A stretch of 64,000 bases of DNA, taken from NCBI RefSeq assembly GCF_900177655.1, contig NZ_FXWK01000001.1, positions 248,001-312,000 of the forward strand. The letters run 5' to 3'. The stretch comes from Devosia lucknowensis (GTDB lineage Bacteria > Pseudomonadota > Alphaproteobacteria > Rhizobiales > Devosiaceae). How positions within the stretch are numbered: position 1 is the first letter of the stretch; the number at the start of each line of letters is the position of its first letter. A program made the position numbers and the translations under genes. Shown here piece by piece: positions 16,809 through 26,036 of the stretch. The notes beneath the pieces are model-generated. The model made no database searches, was not told where the DNA came from, and was given only the letters and a program-made list of their open reading frames with translations.

Positions 16809-18200
16809 ATGCAGTTTGTTTCTACGCGTGGCCAGGCGCCGACGCTCGGCTTCTCCGACGCAGTTCTGGCCGGTCTGGCCGCAGACGGTGGTCTCTACGT
16901 TCCCGCCACGTGGCCCGAGCTCAGCGCTGCCGAAATCGCCGCCTTTGCCGGAAAGCCCTATGCGGACGTCGCCTATGCGATCATCTCGCGCTTCACGGGC
17001 GACGAAATCCCGGCGGACAAGCTCAAGAGCATCATCGAAGAAGCCTATTCGACCTTCCGTCATCCATCGGTGGCGCCGCTGCTTGAGCTCGAGCCAGGGC
17101 ATTTCGTGCTCGAGCTGTTCCATGGGCCGACGCTGGCGTTCAAGGACGTGGCCATGCAGTTCCTGAGCCGCATCATGGATCACATTCTCGCCGAACGCGG
17201 TCTCAAGGCCACCATCGTCGCTGCGACGTCGGGAGACACCGGCTCTGCCGCGATCGAGGCATTCCGCGGTCGCGACACGACCGACATCTTCATCCTGCAT
17301 CCGCGCGGCCGTACGTCCGAGGTCCAGCGCCGGCAGATGACGACGGTGCTCGACGACAATGTGCACAACATCGCGCTCGAAGGCACGTTCGATGATTGTC
17401 AGGACGCCGTGAAGGCCATGTTCAACAATCATGCCTTCCGTGATCGCGTCCGCCTCAGTGGCGTCAATTCGATCAACTGGGGCCGGATCGTCGCGCAGAT
17501 CGTCTATTATTTCACGTCGGCGGCTTCGCTCGGCGCACCTCACCGCAAGGTCAGTTTCACTGTGCCGACCGGCAATTTCGGTGACATTTTCGCCGGCTAC
17601 TGCGCCAAGATGATGGGTCTTCCGATCGAGAAGCTCGTCATTGCCACCAACGCCAACGACATCTTGCGCCGCACCCTCGATACCGGCCGCTACGAGATGT
17701 CTGGTGTCGCACCTACGATCAGTCCGTCGATGGATATCCAGATCTCGTCCAACTTTGAACGGCTGCTGTTCGAGAGCGCGGGCAGGGACGCGGGTGCCGT
17801 CGGTCGCATGATGGCGGGTCTCAAGCAGTCGCGTGGCTTCGATCTGCCCGAGAACTCCATTGCCGCCATTCGCCGCGATTTTGCGGCTGGAACAACGGAT
17901 GAGGCCGCGACGCGGCAGGTCATCTCCCGGACCCGCAGGGACTCTGCCTACCTTCTCGATCCGCACACAGCCGTCGGCGTCGGTGTAGCGCGGACCATTG
18001 CGCATGGCGGAACGCCCATGGTGACGCTGGCGACAGCCCATCCTGCCAAATTCCCGGCGGCGGTGGCCGAAGCCTCCGGCATCACGCCGGAACTGCCCGC
18101 CTGGTTGTCTGACCTTTACGAACGACCCGAACGCGTTACGGTGCTGGCCAATGACCAGCGCCAGATCGAAGAATTCATCGCGGCCCGCAGCCGCGCCTGA
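16809..18200 (+). CDS. thrC: Threonine synthase
   Basis: 463 residues, PLP-dependent conversion of O-phosphohomoserine to threonine. MQFVSTRGQAPTLGFSDAVLAGLAADGGLYVP is the N-terminal start typical of the long, yeast/enterobacterial-like class, here cited only to its first part. The PLP lysine lies in FHGPTLAFKDVAMQF, and the phosphate-binding region in TSGDTGSAAIEAF. Length is that of the long class. The M16 peptidase gene follows in the same direction, the usual thrC-pqqL-like arrangement of Rhizobiales. A small hairpin (16741-16755) precedes it. Confidence 0.95.
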   Translation: MQFVSTRGQAPTLGFSDAVLAGLAADGGLYVPATWPELSAAEIAAFAGKPYADVAYAIISRFTGDEIPADKLKSIIEEAYSTFRHPSVAPLLELEPGHFVLELFHGPTLAFKDVAMQFLSRIMDHILAERGLKATIVAATSGDTGSAAIEAFRGRDTTDIFILHPRGRTSEVQRRQMTTVLDDNVHNIALEGTFDDCQDAVKAMFNNHAFRDRVRLSGVNSINWGRIVAQIVYYFTSAASLGAPHRKVSFTVPTGNFGDIFAGYCAKMMGLPIEKLVIATNANDILRRTLDTGRYEMSGVAPTISPSMDIQISSNFERLLFESAGRDAGAVGRMMAGLKQSRGFDLPENSIAAIRRDFAAGTTDEAATRQVISRTRRDSAYLLDPHTAVGVGVARTIAHGGTPMVTLATAHPAKFPAAVAEASGITPELPAWLSDLYERPERVTVLANDQRQIEEFIAARSRA

Positions 18201-18250
18201 GCGAGATCAGGAACTGCGGTCATTCTGGCCGCCGGTTCAGGAGGACCAGT

Positions 18251-19513
18251 GTGAGCGTACAATCGACGACTCTGGAAAACGGCATGGTGGTACTCACCGA
18301 CGACATGCCGCATCTGGAAAGCGCCTCTCTGGGGGTCTGGGTCAAGGCGGGCGCACGCTCCGAACGCAAGGCCGAGCATGGCATTTCGCACCTGCTCGAA
18401 CACATGGCGTTCAAGGGAACCAAGACCCGCACGGCCCTGCAGATTGCCGAGGCCATCGAAAATGTCGGTGGCGACCTCAATGCCGCGACCTCTATCGAGC
18501 ACACCGGCTATTTCGCCCGTGTTCTCAAGGACGATGTCGTACTGGCTGCCGACATCCTCGCCGACATTCTCCAGAATTCGACATTCGACGACGATGAGCT
18601 GTCGCGCGAAAAGCAGGTGATCGTGCAGGAGATCGGCGCGGCGCGGGACAATCCCGACGACCATGTCTTCGATCTGTTTCAGGAAGCGGCATACCCAACT
18701 CAGCCGATCGGCCGCACCATTCTGGGGACCGTGGATTCGGTTCGCGCCTTCTCGCCCGAGACAGTCCGCAAATACATGCGGCGCAACTATGTGGGCGACC
18801 ACATGGTCATCGCGGCCGCTGGCAATGTCGATCATGAGAGTCTGGTAGGCGTCGCGCGTGAGCGCTACGCAGACCTCGCGCCCAACGGTGCCCCTGCGCC
18901 TCAAAGGGCAGAGTATCAGGGCGGGCAGGAACGGCTGATCTCCGATCACGAGCAGGCCCATATCGTTCTCGGCTTCGAGGGCCGCGCCTATAATTCCGAT
19001 GGCTTTTATGCGGCGCAGGTGCTCGCCTCCATCCTCGGCGGCGGCATGAGTTCGCGCCTGTTTCAGGAAGTGCGTGAAAAGCGCGGGCTTTGCTATTCGG
19101 TCTACTCGTTCCATTGGGCCTTCGCCGATAGCGGCGTTTTCGGCGTTGCTGCCGCCACGGGCGAAGAAGAAGTGGGCGAACTGGTCCCGGTGGTGCTCGA
19201 TGAGCTCCGCCGCGCCACCGAAACCATCACCGATGACGAAGTGGTGCGTGTCCGCAACCAGATCAGGGCCGGCCTTCTGATGTCGCTCGAAAGTCCGTCA
19301 GCACGTGCCGGACAGCTTGCCCGCCAGCAGATCCTCTGGGGCCGGCCGATTCCCATGCAGGAAACTGTTGAGCGTATCAATCGCATCACCGCCCAGCGCG
19401 TACGGGACGTCGCTGAGCAGATTTTTACCGCCGGTAATCCGACCCTGGCCGGGATCGGTCCCATAAGCCGCCTCGCCGATGTCGAAAGCATCGGCGAAAC
19501 GCTCAAGCGCTGA
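18251..19513 (+). CDS. M16 family zinc peptidase, mitochondrial-processing-peptidase-like
   Basis: 420 residues. The inverted zinc motif HxxEH is seen as His47, Glu50, His51 in ISHLLEHMAFKGT, and the third ligand Glu should be in REKQVIVQEIGAARDNP about 75 residues later. The C-terminal half is the non-catalytic M16 repeat (GGGMSSRLFQEVREKRGLCYSV). It begins with GTG at 18251, supported by AGGAGG about eight bases upstream. The protein resembles the bacterial relatives of the mitochondrial processing peptidase beta subunit; cellular substrates are unknown. The GNAT gene starts four bases after its stop. Confidence 0.92.
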   Translation: MSVQSTTLENGMVVLTDDMPHLESASLGVWVKAGARSERKAEHGISHLLEHMAFKGTKTRTALQIAEAIENVGGDLNAATSIEHTGYFARVLKDDVVLAADILADILQNSTFDDDELSREKQVIVQEIGAARDNPDDHVFDLFQEAAYPTQPIGRTILGTVDSVRAFSPETVRKYMRRNYVGDHMVIAAAGNVDHESLVGVARERYADLAPNGAPAPQRAEYQGGQERLISDHEQAHIVLGFEGRAYNSDGFYAAQVLASILGGGMSSRLFQEVREKRGLCYSVYSFHWAFADSGVFGVAAATGEEEVGELVPVVLDELRRATETITDDEVVRVRNQIRAGLLMSLESPSARAGQLARQQILWGRPIPMQETVERINRITAQRVRDVAEQIFTAGNPTLAGIGPISRLADVESIGETLKR

Positions 19514-19517
19514 CACC

Positions 19518-20135
19518 ATGTTCTGGCCCTGGTCGTCGCCGGCGCCTCTTGTCACCCTCAGGGGGCAGAACGTCGTCTTGCGTCTGCCGCAGATGCACGA
19601 CTATGAGGCCTGGTACACGCTGCGCCGCGCCAGCCAGGACTTTCTGCGCCCATTCGAGCCACGCTGGACCGAACTCGATCTGGCCCGCCGTGTCTTCGCC
19701 CTGCGGGTGAGACGGGCCCGCCAGGAGGCCGAAGAAGGAACGGATTATACGTTCTTCATTTTTATGGAGCGGGAAGGTCAGGACCAGCTGGTCGGCGGGA
19801 TAACGCTTTCCAACATCCGTCGCCGCGCTGCGCAATTCGTCAACCTCGGCTATTGGATGGGGCAGAATTATGCCGGCAAGGGGATTATGACCGAAGCCGT
19901 CGGCGTGGTTTTGCCGTTCATCTTCGACACGCTCGACCTGCATCGGGTGCACGCGGCCTTTATCCCCACCAACACGCCTTCGCGCCGTGTTCTGGAGAAA
20001 AATGGCTTTGCGGAAGAGGGGTATGCCCAGCGCTATTTGCAAATCAACGGGCGCTGGGAGGATCACGTGCTGATGGGACTCACTCAGGAAACGTGGTCGC
20101 TCAACAGGTTAAGTCCGCGCTCCCGCGTTGCCTGA
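19518..20135 (+). CDS. GNAT family N-acetyltransferase, RimJ/RimL type
   Basis: 205 residues from the ATG at 19518. The RimJ/RimL look is clear: LRGQNVVLRLPQMHDYEAW at the start, WMGQNYAGKGIMTEAVGVVLPFIF with the acetyl-CoA pyrophosphate loop (Q/R-x-x-G-x-G/A), then HRVHAAFIPTNTPSRRVLEKNGF. Likely acetylates the N-terminus of a ribosomal protein or another protein/small molecule; the acceptor is not evident. It is coupled to the M16 gene upstream. An in-frame ATG 13 codons earlier overlaps that gene and is less likely. Confidence 0.88.
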   Translation: MFWPWSSPAPLVTLRGQNVVLRLPQMHDYEAWYTLRRASQDFLRPFEPRWTELDLARRVFALRVRRARQEAEEGTDYTFFIFMEREGQDQLVGGITLSNIRRRAAQFVNLGYWMGQNYAGKGIMTEAVGVVLPFIFDTLDLHRVHAAFIPTNTPSRRVLEKNGFAEEGYAQRYLQINGRWEDHVLMGLTQETWSLNRLSPRSRVA

Positions 20136-20148
20136 ACGGTTGCTTTGT

Positions 20149-20168
20149 GTGTTGCCTGTTGGCAACAC
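20149..20168 (+). other. Stem-loop downstream of the GNAT gene
   Basis: gtgttgcc-tgtt-ggcaacac is a perfect eight-pair hairpin with a four-base loop, 13 bases after the GNAT stop. There is no T-run; it may end the message with Rho or protect its 3' end. Confidence 0.55.
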
Positions 20169-20314
20169 GACCCGGTGCTTGTCGCAAGCGTCAATCTCCC
20201 GTACCAGTTAGCCATCCGCTGGAGGATCAAGAAAGACAAGGGTTTGTCCTGGCTGCGCGCGTGTTCCGGGACTGCCGCCATAATGAAGCCTAGCGCAGGA
20301 TTTAACTGCCCCCG

Positions 20315-23194
20315 ATGCGTCACTTTTTTGCATTCGCGATCTTTCTTGCGTTCGCGCTGTTCGGCCTTGCTCCCAGCCAGGCTTTCGAAGTCATTTCCGT
20401 TCCCGAGGACGTCAACGCCGTCAATCTCTCGGACGTCGTGGAAGTTGTGGCAGGCCAAAACGGCCGTGTTCAGTTATCGACCGCGCCGGATGCCGACGGC
20501 ATTATCCGCCGGATCGAGGTCGTCGCCAGCGAAGCCGGCACCAATCCGTATTTCGCGCTGATTGCGCTGCGCAACAACGGCGACCAGCAGGTGCAGCGAC
20601 TGCTTGTGGCGCCGTTCTTCAGGCTGCCAGGCTCAGGGGTCTTCCAGCCCGATCTCGGGGAAAACCGCATCTCGGCGGTGACGCCGAGCGCAGGCATCCG
20701 CCCGGTGCGTCTCGCTGATCCCGAGGCGGACGTTTTCGAAGTGACGCTCGACCCGGGCGCCACCATGACCGTCATCGCCGAGCTCGCCACCGACAGCCTG
20801 CCCGAGCTGTATCTCTGGGAGCCCAGTGCCTATCGCGACTACGTCAATTCCTTCACGCTCTTCCGCGGCGTGGTACTTGGCGTCGCGTCTCTCGCTGCGG
20901 TGTTCCTGACCATCATGTTCGTGGTCAAGGGGCGCGGGGTTTTCCCTGCCACCGCTGCGTTCGCCTGGGCGGTTCTGGCCTATCTGTTGATCGATTTCGG
21001 TCTGCTCGGCCGAATTCTCGGCTTGTCCGCGAGCGGCATGCAACCCTGGCGAGCGGCCGCCGAGGCGGGCATAGCCACGACGCTCGCCGGCTTCCTGTTC
21101 ATCTATCTCAATCTCCACCGCTGGCACCTGCGCTTCATCCATCTGGCGCTTGGCCTTGCCGCACTGTTCCTGGCGCTCTTCCTCTTCGCATTCTTCCAGC
21201 CGGCCATTGCCGCAACCATAGCGCGGCTCGTTCTGGCTCTCCTGGGCGTGTCTGGTTTCTTCCTCATTCTGCTGCTGGCCCTGCGTGGATACGATCGGGC
21301 AGTGCTGATGGTGCCCACATGGATCATCCTCATCGCCTGGCTCTTCTATTCCTGGCTGGTCATCTCGGGTCAGGTCAGCAACGACGTCGCGCAACCCGCG
21401 GTCGGCGGCGGCCTCGTCCTGATCGTCATGCTGCTGGGCTTCACGGCCGTTCAGCATGCCTTTTCCGAAGGTCAGGTCTCCATAGGCACGTTGAGTGAAG
21501 TCGAGCGCCGCGCGCTCGCGCTGACGGGTTCCGGCGATTTTGTCTTCGACTGGAACATCGAACGCGATCGCGTCACCGTCAGCGACGAACTTGCGACGCG
21601 TCTTGGCGAGAAGCGCGGCGCCCTGCGCGGCGCCATCAAGCGCTGGCTCGACCGCGTTCACCCCGATGATCGCGACCGGTTCCGCACCGCATTCGACACG
21701 CTGGTCGAGCTGCGCCGCGGCAAGGTTTCCGCCGATATGCGCGTCGCCGGTCACGACGGCAATTTCCGCACCTTCCGCATGCGCGTGAAACCGGTCCTGG
21801 GGGGCGATGGACAGGTCAACCGCATCGTCGGTACGCTGCAGGACGTGACCGAGGACCGCGCTTCCCGCGAGCGTCTCCTTCACGATGCCGTCCACGACAG
21901 CCTGACCGGGTTACCGAACCGACAACTTTTCCTTGATCGGCTCGAACGCGCTCTCGTGCGTGCGCGCACGCCCGGTGGCACCAAGCCCGCCGTGTTCCTG
22001 ATCGATATCGACCGCTTCATGGAACTCGAGGAGCGCATCGGCCACTCCGCGGCCGACTCCGTCCTCCTGGCGATTTCGCGGCGGATTTCGCGCATCATGC
22101 GCCCGCTTGATACGGTCGCGCGCATCACCGGCGATCAGTTCGCCGTCATCCTGTCGTCCGAACAGGCGGCAGCCAAGATCGCCGAAACCGCCGAGCAGAT
22201 CCGCAAGGCGCTGAAGGCGCCGTTCAATTTCGGCGATCGCGACCTGGTGCTGACCGCCTCGATCGGCGTCACCATCTATGACAGCAATCCATCCGCCGCG
22301 ACCGACGTGCTGCGCGATGCCGAACTGGCGATGTATTACGCCAAGCGTCTGGGTGGCGATCGCATCGAAGCCTACCGCGCTTCGGCTCGCTCCATCGCAT
22401 CCTACAACAAGGCCAGCGAGGAAGATCTCGAGCGCGGCCTGAAACAGGGCGAACTGCATGTGCAGTTCCAGCCGGTCATGGACCTGCAATCGGGCCAGAT
22501 CGCCGGGGCGGAAGCGCTTATGCGCTGGAACCATCCGACGCGGGGTATGGTTACGCCCGAGGAATTCGTGCCTTTGGCCGAACGGTCGGGCCAGATCGAG
22601 AAGCTCGGGCGCCTTGCTTTCGAACAGTCTACGGCGCAGGCCCGCGACTGGATGACCACCATCGGTCTGCCGGAAGGGTTCTTCATTTCAGTGAACCTGT
22701 CGCCGAGTCAGCTGGCGAGCGAAACGCTGCTTGCCGACATGCGCAGCCTCGTCTCGCAGGATGGCGAACTCGCCGGTCATCTCAAGCTCGAGATCACGGA
22801 AAGCCAGGTGATGACCAATCCCGAGCATTCGGCCTACATGCTCGAGGCGCTGCGCAATATGGGCCTCGGGCTAGCTCTCGACGATTTCGGCACCGGCCAC
22901 TCGTCTTTGAGCTACCTGCACCGCTTTCCGTTCGACACAATCAAGATTCCCGCGCCTTTCGTGCGCATGGGCACCGATACCGGCATCGCTCATACGCAGG
23001 CCCCGATCATCAAGTCGATCGTGGCTCTGGCCAATGACCTCGATCTGATGGTGATTGCCGAGGGTGTCGAAAGCCTCGACGAGATCGAACGGCTGCGTCA
23101 GCTCAATTGCCGCTACGCCCAGGGCTTTGCATTCGGCGCCGCCATGGTCGGTCCGGAACTGGGCAAAAAACTGGCTGCGCAGATGGGCAAATGA
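20315..23194 (+). CDS. Membrane PAS-GGDEF(degenerate)-EAL c-di-GMP phosphodiesterase
   Basis: 959 residues. Signal peptide (1-23), a periplasmic sensory region to ~180, seven to eight helices of 7TMR-DISM form (~180-390), a PAS-like domain (~400-535), a GGDEF-like domain (~540-695) and an EAL domain (~705-950). The active-site loop reads TGDQF (605-609) instead of GGDEF, so diguanylate cyclase activity is unlikely. The EAL domain keeps the catalytic set: Glu733 in EAL, Asn794, Glu826, Asp856-Asp857, Lys877, Glu916 and Gln936. One oddity is KIP (877-879) instead of the usual KID. Most likely a sensor-controlled phosphodiesterase with a GTP-binding or structural GGDEF-like domain. A PilZ protein is encoded at 9.6 kb. 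Confidence 0.9.
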   Translation: MRHFFAFAIFLAFALFGLAPSQAFEVISVPEDVNAVNLSDVVEVVAGQNGRVQLSTAPDADGIIRRIEVVASEAGTNPYFALIALRNNGDQQVQRLLVAPFFRLPGSGVFQPDLGENRISAVTPSAGIRPVRLADPEADVFEVTLDPGATMTVIAELATDSLPELYLWEPSAYRDYVNSFTLFRGVVLGVASLAAVFLTIMFVVKGRGVFPATAAFAWAVLAYLLIDFGLLGRILGLSASGMQPWRAAAEAGIATTLAGFLFIYLNLHRWHLRFIHLALGLAALFLALFLFAFFQPAIAATIARLVLALLGVSGFFLILLLALRGYDRAVLMVPTWIILIAWLFYSWLVISGQVSNDVAQPAVGGGLVLIVMLLGFTAVQHAFSEGQVSIGTLSEVERRALALTGSGDFVFDWNIERDRVTVSDELATRLGEKRGALRGAIKRWLDRVHPDDRDRFRTAFDTLVELRRGKVSADMRVAGHDGNFRTFRMRVKPVLGGDGQVNRIVGTLQDVTEDRASRERLLHDAVHDSLTGLPNRQLFLDRLERALVRARTPGGTKPAVFLIDIDRFMELEERIGHSAADSVLLAISRRISRIMRPLDTVARITGDQFAVILSSEQAAAKIAETAEQIRKALKAPFNFGDRDLVLTASIGVTIYDSNPSAATDVLRDAELAMYYAKRLGGDRIEAYRASARSIASYNKASEEDLERGLKQGELHVQFQPVMDLQSGQIAGAEALMRWNHPTRGMVTPEEFVPLAERSGQIEKLGRLAFEQSTAQARDWMTTIGLPEGFFISVNLSPSQLASETLLADMRSLVSQDGELAGHLKLEITESQVMTNPEHSAYMLEALRNMGLGLALDDFGTGHSSLSYLHRFPFDTIKIPAPFVRMGTDTGIAHTQAPIIKSIVALANDLDLMVIAEGVESLDEIERLRQLNCRYAQGFAFGAAMVGPELGKKLAAQMGK

Positions 23195-23212
23195 CCCAGC
23201 CGGGCGCGGTGC

Positions 23213-23845
23213 TTAGCCGTGCCCAGCTTCGGTGCTCAGCGTCGCGCGCGTGATGTGAAGGCTGGCAAGAGCCCTGTCGTAGCGATGCTCGACCGGCACA
23301 TCGAACAGAAGTCCGCGGTCGAAGGGGATGGTGAGCCAGCCATTGGCGCCGATTTCCTCTTCCAGCTGCCCGGGCGACCAGCCGCAACATCCGAGTGCAA
23401 AGAGCGCCGCTCGTGGCGCCGGTCCGAACGCCATGGCCTTGAGCACATCGAGTGTTGCCGTCAAGCCGATGTCGTCGGTGACCTGGTAGGTATTGCCGCT
23501 GTGGTAGTCGCCGGAATGGAGAACGAAGCCGCGACCCTTTTCGACCGGGCCGCCACGCATAACGGCTCGGTCCCGGATACTGTCCGGCAGGCGAATGACC
23601 GCATCGGGATCGCCGAGGTCCAGCTCGTCGAGAATGTCGGAGAAGCGCAGGTTCGCCAGTTCGTGGTTGACCACAAGGCCCATCGCGCCTTCTGGGCCGT
23701 GGCCGACGACGAGGATGACACTTTCGGCGAAGCGTTCATCCTCCATATCCGGCATGGCAACCAGGAATTGTCCTTCGAGAGTGTTCATATGCGGATTGTA
23801 AGGCCCGCTTGCCGCCATGCCAAGCGCATGGCGGCTCGATGCCAT
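23213..23845 (-). CDS. YqgE/AlgH family protein (DUF179)
   Basis: About 211 residues from the ATG at 23845; alternative in-frame ATGs at 23881 and 23788 remain possible because none has a strong ribosome site, and the conserved domain itself begins at the last one (NTLEGQFLVAMPDMED). Family features are GAMGLVVNHELANLRFSDIL, RGGPVEKGRGFVLHSGDY and FALGCCGWSPGQLEEEI. Function is unresolved despite the AlgH name. Convergent with the EAL gene and divergent from the DsbD-like gene. Confidence 0.85.
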   Translation of the reverse strand: MASSRHALGMAASGPYNPHMNTLEGQFLVAMPDMEDERFAESVILVVGHGPEGAMGLVVNHELANLRFSDILDELDLGDPDAVIRLPDSIRDRAVMRGGPVEKGRGFVLHSGDYHSGNTYQVTDDIGLTATLDVLKAMAFGPAPRAALFALGCCGWSPGQLEEEIGANGWLTIPFDRGLLFDVPVEHRYDRALASLHITRATLSTEAGHG

Positions 23846-23905
23846 CACGAAGGCCTGAAGCGGCGCTATCTGGCCGTTCATCTTTTGCTGCGCTAATGCC
23901 AAGCC

Positions 23906-24742
23906 ATGCGCGTCTCGAGTCTTGTCATCTGCTGCCTGTTCGCAACGGTCGTCCCTGCCCATGCGGGCGAGACTGCCTGGCAGGAGCTCGCGCCCGGTGT
24001 GCAGCTGAGACTGATCAGTTCAGGGACGGTCGATGCCGCAGGCAGCGCGTTGTTTGCGCTCGAGATCGACATGCCCGATACGACCAAGACCTATTGGCGG
24101 GTGCCCGGTGAAACCGGCCTGCCCATCGATCTCGACTTTGGGTCCTCCGTGGGTATCTCCGGATATGAAATCCACTGGCCGATGCCCACGCGCGAAGCGG
24201 GCAAGGGTGTTCTCGACTACGTCTATTATGGCCACACCATTCTGCCCATAGAGCTCGATGTCGGCGATCCACACGGGATCGTCGACGTGACGGCAACGCT
24301 GGGCATCTGTTCCGAAATTTGCATTCCCGCTCAGGCTCGGCTTACGCTCCCCGCATCTGATGGCGATGCGGATGGCGGCAACGCGCTGCGCATCCGCCAG
24401 GCCATGGCCCAGGTTCCTATTGCCTGGGACCAGGGTGCGGAGCCGGCCGGCGCCGTGAGAATTGCCGAAGACGGCGCTGCCATTGTGGTCGAAGTCGACC
24501 CAAGTGTGGTGGATCCGGCCAGCCTCATCGTCGCCGGCGACCTTGAAGCGCCGCTGTTTGGTGCGCCGCAAAAAAGCCCTCAAGACGATCTAGTCGTCCT
24601 TCCCATCGTGGGCAAAACCATCGATAGTGCGCTCGAAGGAATGGAGGTCGAACTGTCCTTCATGACGCCAATGGGCGCCTATGAGGTCAGTCGGACAATA
24701 GAAACCGGCGGCGATGTCGCGGCGAATGATTCTGGCCACTAG
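23906..24742 (+). CDS. Periplasmic DsbD N-terminal-like (thiol-disulfide) protein
   Basis: 278 residues with a signal peptide (1-20, ending PAHA). The body resembles the N-terminal alpha domain of DsbD: TYWRVPGETGLPIDLDFG, a HWPMPTRE segment, and TLGICSEICIPAQA with Cys135 and Cys139 as the redox pair. No membrane or thioredoxin domain follows, so electrons must come from another membrane partner. The neighbouring peroxiredoxin gene downstream suggests a periplasmic/cytosolic thiol-redox unit, though the peroxiredoxin itself has no export signal. Name by domain similarity; partner unknown. Confidence 0.8.
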   Translation: MRVSSLVICCLFATVVPAHAGETAWQELAPGVQLRLISSGTVDAAGSALFALEIDMPDTTKTYWRVPGETGLPIDLDFGSSVGISGYEIHWPMPTREAGKGVLDYVYYGHTILPIELDVGDPHGIVDVTATLGICSEICIPAQARLTLPASDGDADGGNALRIRQAMAQVPIAWDQGAEPAGAVRIAEDGAAIVVEVDPSVVDPASLIVAGDLEAPLFGAPQKSPQDDLVVLPIVGKTIDSALEGMEVELSFMTPMGAYEVSRTIETGGDVAANDSGH

Positions 24743-24838
24743 GCCGCTGGTCTTGTGCCTATGGCAAAAGCCGCTTATCGCAGTGACGAGAGTTTTGAAG
24801 TAGGCGGCAAGCCGCTGGGCATGGGGCAATTTCCAACA

Positions 24839-25330
24839 ATGATTGAACGCGGCAATCCGATCCCATCAGTCGGGGTCAAGCTCGTGACTGCGACAGGCGT
24901 CGAGGATACGACAAGCGATGTCATCTTGGGGCAGGGTACCGTTGTGATGTTCTCGGTACCCGGCGCCTTTACGCCGACATGCCATGTCAATCACTTGCCC
25001 GGTTTTCTGGCGAATGCCGACAAGCTGCGCGCTGCGGGTGTCGACAGGATCGTCTGCGCCGCGACCAATGACCACCATGTCATGAAGGCATGGGCCGAAG
25101 CGTCGAATGCGCTCAAGGACATCGATTTCCTTGCTGACGGCAACGGCGAACTGGCCGAGGCGATGGGAATATCCAAGGATCTTACCATGGCAGGGCTCGG
25201 CAGCCGGTTTGCCCGCTCCGCCCTGATCATTCGGGATGGTGTCGTCGATGCCGTATTCGTTGAGGATGCGCCTGGGGTGACCGCAAGCGGCGCCCCCGCC
25301 ATATTGATGGCTCTCGAAGCCGCAGCGTAA
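24839..25330 (+). CDS. Peroxiredoxin, Prx5/AhpE-like single-Cys class
   Basis: 163 residues if started at the ATG at 24839, which matches the family length (~161) and puts the usual N-terminal G-P-I-P strand at residue 5. Upstream in-frame starts (24761 ATG, 24755 GTG) add 26-28 residues with low third-position GC, unlike coding DNA here. The peroxidatic Cys48 is in PGAFTPTCHVNHLPGF. It reduces H2O2 and alkyl hydroperoxides with thiol donors such as glutathione/glutaredoxin. The C-terminal VEDAPGVTASGAPAIL is the typical Prx5 end. Confidence 0.88.
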   Translation: MIERGNPIPSVGVKLVTATGVEDTTSDVILGQGTVVMFSVPGAFTPTCHVNHLPGFLANADKLRAAGVDRIVCAATNDHHVMKAWAEASNALKDIDFLADGNGELAEAMGISKDLTMAGLGSRFARSALIIRDGVVDAVFVEDAPGVTASGAPAILMALEAAA

Positions 25331-25352
25331 ATCGCCAGGAGCAGATCGCGAC

Positions 25353-25943
25353 ATGACCTTCACCCTGACGTCGACTATCCGCCTTACCGCAATCGGTACG
25401 CTTGCCCTGCTGCTAGCAGGATGTTCGATGGGCTCGATGTTTGGCGGCGGCAGCGGCAGCTCCGCCAGTGCCAATCTGCAGAATGCGACCGCTACGCCGC
25501 AGGCCGTGGCGCAGGCCCAGACAAATGCCCTTCCGGTCATCGCCACTGAATGTCCGCCCATCAAGGTGCGCATCGGCGGCGAGGCCATGTATTATTACGG
25601 CAACGGCCGGGTCGGCGATGCCAAGGCCTTGCAGTATCAGGGCGTGATCGACGAGACCTCGCGTAACTGCGTGGTGTCCAACGGCCAGATCACGGTCAAC
25701 ATGGGCGTCACGGGGCGTGTGCTGCTCGGTCCAGCCGGAAGCCAGAGCACGGTCAATGCCCCGATCCGCTTTGCGGTGGAACGCGATGGCCAGGCCATCT
25801 TCTCCGAAAAATACACGCTCGCAGTGGCGCTGACGCCTCCGAGCCAGACGGCCGAGTTCGTCAAGGTGGTCGAGAACGTCACCATTCCCTATCTCGGCGG
25901 TGAGAATATCACCATCTGGGTCGGCTTCGACACCAGGGGCTGA
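25353..25943 (+). CDS. Conserved outer- or inner-membrane lipoprotein of unknown function
   Basis: 196 residues with a lipoprotein signal: LALLLAGCSMGS puts the lipidated cysteine at residue 24. A Gly/Ser/Ala/Gln linker follows (~25-60), then a folded domain with paired cysteines (ATECPPIKV and SRNCVVSNG) and a beta-rich pattern, resembling small rhizobial lipoproteins of no assigned function. I do not recognise a Pfam family. It ends with a good terminator at 26010-26035, convergent with the glycine cleavage operon. Confidence 0.75.
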   Translation: MTFTLTSTIRLTAIGTLALLLAGCSMGSMFGGGSGSSASANLQNATATPQAVAQAQTNALPVIATECPPIKVRIGGEAMYYYGNGRVGDAKALQYQGVIDETSRNCVVSNGQITVNMGVTGRVLLGPAGSQSTVNAPIRFAVERDGQAIFSEKYTLAVALTPPSQTAEFVKVVENVTIPYLGGENITIWVGFDTRG

Positions 25944-26009
25944 GAGCCGTCCCGCAGGGCATATCCCTTCGGTGGAGGGATTTGAGGCGAACAGCCCATC
26001 ATAATGAAG

Positions 26010-26035
26010 AGGCCCGGATCGCTCCGGGCCTTTTT
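26010..26035 (+). terminator. Rho-independent terminator after the lipoprotein gene
   Basis: aggcccgga-tcgc-tccgggcct is a nine-pair perfect stem with a four-base loop followed by ttttt on the + strand. On the - strand it lies just past the gcvPB stop at 26037, where it lacks a T-run. Confidence 0.85.
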
Positions 26036-26036
26036 C

